The position numbers and the translations under genes are program-made. The notes beneath the pieces were generated by a model. It ran no database searches and was not told the origin of the DNA. It worked only from the letters and a program-made list of their open reading frames with translations. From assembly GCF_040110915.1 (NCBI RefSeq), contig NZ_CP157793.1, positions 4,361,001 through 4,425,000 of the forward strand: 64,000 nucleotides of DNA, read 5' to 3'. The stretch comes from Stappia sp. (GTDB lineage: Bacteria; Pseudomonadota; Alphaproteobacteria; Rhizobiales; Stappiaceae). Numbering within the stretch: the first letter of the stretch is position 1; every line of letters starts with the position of its first letter. Below, piece after piece: positions 61,316 through 64,000 of the stretch.

Positions 61316-61531
61316 CTAATCCGGATCGTTTAGAATCCTGGTCGAGATCCGCAAAAAAAACAGACCCAAGCCAGTCAATAATATTAAATCAACAAAATCT
61401 TTCTGAATCAGAAATAAAATAAAAGAAAATATAATACCAGATATACTATAAATTCTGAGCAATCGAGATGCTTCGATGTTCTTTATTCTCTCGATCTCGG
61501 CCTTGTCATCCTTCCCGGGCTTGTCATCCAT
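61316..61531 (-). CDS. Small membrane protein (hypothetical)
   Basis: This possible 71-aa protein has a charged N-terminal helix (MDDKPGKDDKAEIERIKNIE), two hydrophobic segments (about 27-43 and 46-63) and a basic end RISTRILNDPD. It lies in the most AT-rich part of the window (about 61300-61470). No strong ribosome-binding site is visible. The layout matches the frame at 60684-60917. Function unknown. Confidence 0.4.
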   Translation of the reverse strand: MDDKPGKDDKAEIERIKNIEASRLLRIYSISGIIFSFILFLIQKDFVDLILLTGLGLFFLRISTRILNDPD

Positions 61532-61894
61532 GTGGAGAGTTTCCGCGACCGCTCAGGCTGCACCTCCGGAGCCCGGATCTCGGTCGTCCGCAGACGCGCG
61601 GCGTGGGCTCCCGGCGCGCCAGTTTCACAAACACACAGCGAAGCCTATATCAAAAGTTGCGTCCCGGGTGAAATTCTTGTCGATTTCCGGTGGCTGCGTA
61701 TGTTGGCGCGCGGCCGGCGAGCCGGGACGACGGGGGTCTTCGCGGTGGGCGAGGCGCCCCGAGGAGAACGCCCCGCCTGTGCCCGGCCTCTTTGCCGTCA
61801 GGTCGGCATCGGCGCGTTTGCCGGATGCCGGCCAGCCTCTTGCCTCGGCTCCGGGTCTCATCCCTCGGCCCGGAGTGTCTCCGCTACGCCGTCT
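61532..61894. other. Intergenic region before the DUF305 gene
   Basis: These 363 bp lie between the small AT-rich gene and the 3' end of the DUF305 gene. I see no gene and no strong terminator. Confidence 0.5.
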
Positions 61895-62776
61895 TCACGT
61901 GCGGCAGTCGAAATAGCCACGGTACCCGGCGGAGAGGCCCTCGTCGAGCCTGAGGCGCAGGTCGGCATCGACCCGGTCGTCCTGCCCGCCGCGCGGCAGC
62001 GCGGCCTTGTCCACCGCCCGCAGCTGGAGCGTCAGATCGGCCGACGCGAAGTCACGCGTCGCTTCGGACGTGCCGTTCGACGACACACGCACCAGATCGC
62101 CGCTGATCTTGATCAGCCCCGCCGCGGCATCCTGCGCGTCGCCGATGGCGAAAACCGGCGGGCTGTCCTCGGTGTAGCGAAACACGCAGTCGGGCCCGTT
62201 CGGGAAGAGCTGGTCGATGTCCTCGTCTGTCATGAACTGCGGATCGAGGGGGGCGATCTCGGCCGTGGACAGGGCCTGCGCCAGCGGCACGAGCGCGGCC
62301 GGCTCGGCCTGCGGGCGTTCCTCTTCGTCGCCCGAGGCGCCAATATCCGCGATCAGGTAGCGCATCTCGGCGATCTCCTTGTCCTGCGCATAGATGATCT
62401 CGTCCGCCAGCTTGCGGACGCGCGGATCGGAGATATTGGCGCGCGAGGACGTCATGATCGCAATCGAGTGATGCGGGATCATCGCGCGCATGTAGGAGCG
62501 GTCGCCGACGGTCTCCTGGCTGCGGACCAGCCAGAGCGCGGCGCCGAACACCGCGATCGCACCGATGAAGATCGCCACATTCATCCACCGGCTGCAGTAC
62601 ATGGACAGCATGTAGGCGAGCATGATGACGGCCATGGTCGCGCCCATCACCAAAGCCATCCAGGCGCGTGTCTCCGACCAGAAGACGTGGGAGACCAGAT
62701 AGGTGTTGAGGTACATCAGCCCGAACATCACGACGGTCGATGTGGCAATCATTGCAAGAAAACGGCCGTAACTCAT
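61895..62776 (-). CDS. DUF305 domain membrane protein
   Basis: This 293-aa protein starts with three to four transmembrane helices (about residues 5-85). A DUF305 region (ferritin-like helices, about 92-145) follows with the signature MIPHHSIAIM and DEIIYAQDKEIAEM. A soluble C-terminal domain of about 130 residues has the motif DCVFRYTEDSPPVFAIG. The DUF305 His and Met residues suggest metal handling, often copper, but this is inference. AAGGAGG lies just before the ATG at 62776. Confidence 0.85.
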   Translation of the reverse strand: MSYGRFLAMIATSTVVMFGLMYLNTYLVSHVFWSETRAWMALVMGATMAVIMLAYMLSMYCSRWMNVAIFIGAIAVFGAALWLVRSQETVGDRSYMRAMIPHHSIAIMTSSRANISDPRVRKLADEIIYAQDKEIAEMRYLIADIGASGDEEERPQAEPAALVPLAQALSTAEIAPLDPQFMTDEDIDQLFPNGPDCVFRYTEDSPPVFAIGDAQDAAAGLIKISGDLVRVSSNGTSEATRDFASADLTLQLRAVDKAALPRGGQDDRVDADLRLRLDEGLSAGYRGYFDCRT

Positions 62777-63158
62777 GGAAGCCTCCTTTTCGTTCCGCTC
62801 CCGAACAACGAGCTTCCAGCGCTGGAGGGTTCCAAGTGCGAAAGGATTTTTGACCGTCCACCCGGCGGAAGATCTTTTTTGAGCCGCAGAAAGTGTCCCG
62901 ATGAACCACGGTCGCGCGTCGGACCCGCGCGGCGTCGGCATCTCGCCGGCGGCGCAGAGAGCGATGTCGAGTTCGGCAATGCGCGCCCCGCTCCGGTGGC
63001 GCTCCGCAGCCGCTGTCAGACGCGGCCAGGGGCTGATCGCGAGTGCGGACGGACCCGAGGAGGGCTCGCGGCCGGACACGGGCCGCGAGCCGCCTCGCTC
63101 CGCGTCTGCGAGGGCTCCGGCGCGCCGGCCTCCCCGCGCCGGATGACGGCGTCGCCCC
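62777..63158. other. Intergenic region with a GC-rich hairpin
   Basis: These 382 bp hold no credible gene. A perfect 11-bp stem (63063-63073 with 63081-63091) lies about 70 bp after the end of the hydrolase gene and may be its terminator, though no T-run follows. Confidence 0.5.
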
Positions 63159-64000
63159 CTACCTCGGCTCGAAGCGGTTGAGCGGGATCTTCAGGTAGGC
63201 GTTTCCGTCGGTCTCTGCTTCCGGCAGGCGACCGCCGCGAATGTTCACCTGAAGAGCGGCGAGCATCAGTTTCGGCAGGGGCAGCGTCGCGTCGCGGGCG
63301 TCGCGCACCGCCCGGTAGTCGGCGCGCGAGGGGGCGTCCTTCCAGTGGATGTTGGCCGCCTTGTGTTCGGCCACCGTCGCCTCGCAGCGCGCCGCGCGCC
63401 CGGGCGCATAGTCGTGGCCGACGAAGACGCGCGTGTCGTCCGGCAGCGACAGGATCGCCGCGATGCTGTCGTAGAGCGCATCGGAGCTGCCGCCGGGAAA
63501 ATCCGCGCGCGACGTGCCGCTGTCGGGCATCATCAGCGTGTCGTGCACGAAGGCGGCCCGCCCGGCCTCGGAACCCGCGACATAGGTGATGGACGCCAGC
63601 GTATGCCCCGGCGAAAACATCACCGTGACGGGGATATTGCCGACCATGAAGCGTTCGCCGTCGGCGAAGAGCCGGTCCCACTGGCTGCCGTCGACGGGGA
63701 AATCGGCGGGCAGATTGTAGAGCTTCTGCCACAGCGCCTGAACGCCGACGACCTTCTCGCCAATCGCCGTCGGCGCGCCGGTCTGGTCCTTCAGCCACTG
63801 CGCGGCGGAGAAATGGTCGGCATGCGGATGCGTGTCGAGGATCCAGACCAACTCTATGCCCGTCTCGCGGACATAGGCCAGCAGACGCTCGGCGTTGGCC
63901 GTCGAGGTCGCGCCGGACCGGGGGTCGAAATCGAGGACCGGATCGACGATGGCACCCTTCATGGTCTCGGGATCGTGGAAGACGTACTGCCAGCTTCCGG
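63159..64000 (-). CDS. MBL-fold metallo-hydrolase (persulfide-dioxygenase-like), partial
   Basis: The reading frame continues past the right edge, so the N-terminus is missing; at least 280 residues are visible. The zinc-binding motif THPHADHFSA and the later VFVGHDY are conserved, and the sequence before them (SWQYVFHDPET, IVDPVLDFDP) matches the ETHE1/Blh-type persulfide dioxygenases and related hydrolases. An internal ATG at 63962 is not the true start because homology runs upstream of it. In relatives the enzyme removes sulfide or persulfide. Confidence 0.85.
   Translation of the reverse strand, partial: GSWQYVFHDPETMKGAIVDPVLDFDPRSGATSTANAERLLAYVRETGIELVWILDTHPHADHFSAAQWLKDQTGAPTAIGEKVVGVQALWQKLYNLPADFPVDGSQWDRLFADGERFMVGNIPVTVMFSPGHTLASITYVAGSEAGRAAFVHDTLMMPDSGTSRADFPGGSSDALYDSIAAILSLPDDTRVFVGHDYAPGRAARCEATVAEHKAANIHWKDAPSRADYRAVRDARDATLPLPKLMLAALQVNIRGGRLPEAETDGNAYLKIPLNRFEPR

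Noticed and set aside
63159..63962. A complete hydrolase gene starting at the ATG at 63962
   Set aside because: Twelve further codons to the window edge match the family, so that ATG is internal and the gene is cut by the window.
60326..64000. A second island integrated at tRNA-Ser
   Set aside because: I found no second copy of the tRNA-Ser 3' end downstream and no integrase; only composition is suggestive.

Overview
This is high-GC chromosome from an alphaproteobacterium. The gene order points to Hyphomicrobiales (Rhizobiales), perhaps a Stappia/Labrenzia-like lineage; the lineage is my inference. The runs ahcY-divL-tsaE-addB-addA-trxA, lapA-ihfB-sppA, rpsA-cmk-aroA-FYDLN protein-tRNA-Ala and rppH-deacetylase-ctpA-envC-rlmH-rsfS-nadD-proA-proB-obgE-rpmA-rplU-tRNA-Ser are all familiar from this order.

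Region 1 (1-22744) is core genome. It holds the tail of ahcY, then a DivL-type cell-cycle pseudokinase with Tyr where the phospho-acceptor His should be. Next come a TsaE protein fused to a sugar kinase (AmgK-like), a MurU-like nucleotidyltransferase, the AddAB recombination nuclease, thioredoxin and GrpE. A TRIC-type channel, a VOC protein and a LapA-like membrane protein follow, then IHF-beta, the SppA protease, PanB, ribosomal protein S1, CMP kinase, EPSP synthase, a FYDLN acidic protein and tRNA-Ala(GGC).

Region 2 (about 22728-36191) is a 13.4-kb integrated island. A perfect 25-bp direct repeat, made of the 3' end of tRNA-Ala plus 8 bp, bounds it. A tyrosine integrase lies at the right end and clusters of TGCGTACCC repeats lie just inside both ends. 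The cargo is a tightly packed defence operon: hsdR, hsdM, hsdS, an unusual two-part protein with a GIY-YIG-like C-terminus, and an Mrr-type endonuclease. After it come a ParB/Srx-like protein, a small unknown protein, RNase HI and a small serine resolvase. The two-part protein is the best candidate for something undescribed here.

Region 3 (36192-46159) is a mixed stretch. It has an AhpD-like protein, a TetR regulator, tRNA-Leu(CAG), an NDUFA9-like protein, a DUF1127 protein divergent from a WYL regulator with a perfect 10-bp inverted repeat between them, UppP, a GST, QueG, an acyl-CoA dehydrogenase and an SDR.

Region 4 (46160-60325) is a long, mostly minus-strand housekeeping block running from the rplU promoter to rppH. 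It covers the ribosome (L21, L27, RlmH, RsfS, Obg), proline and NAD synthesis, and the cell envelope (EnvC, CtpA, deacetylase). tRNA-Ser(CGA) lies beyond it.

Region 5 (60326-64000) is sparsely coded and partly AT-rich. It has two small possible membrane proteins, a DUF305 membrane protein and the 3' part of a metallo-beta-lactamase-fold hydrolase cut by the window edge. Short tandem duplications of 14-18 bp recur in the intergenic gaps of regions 1 and 4.
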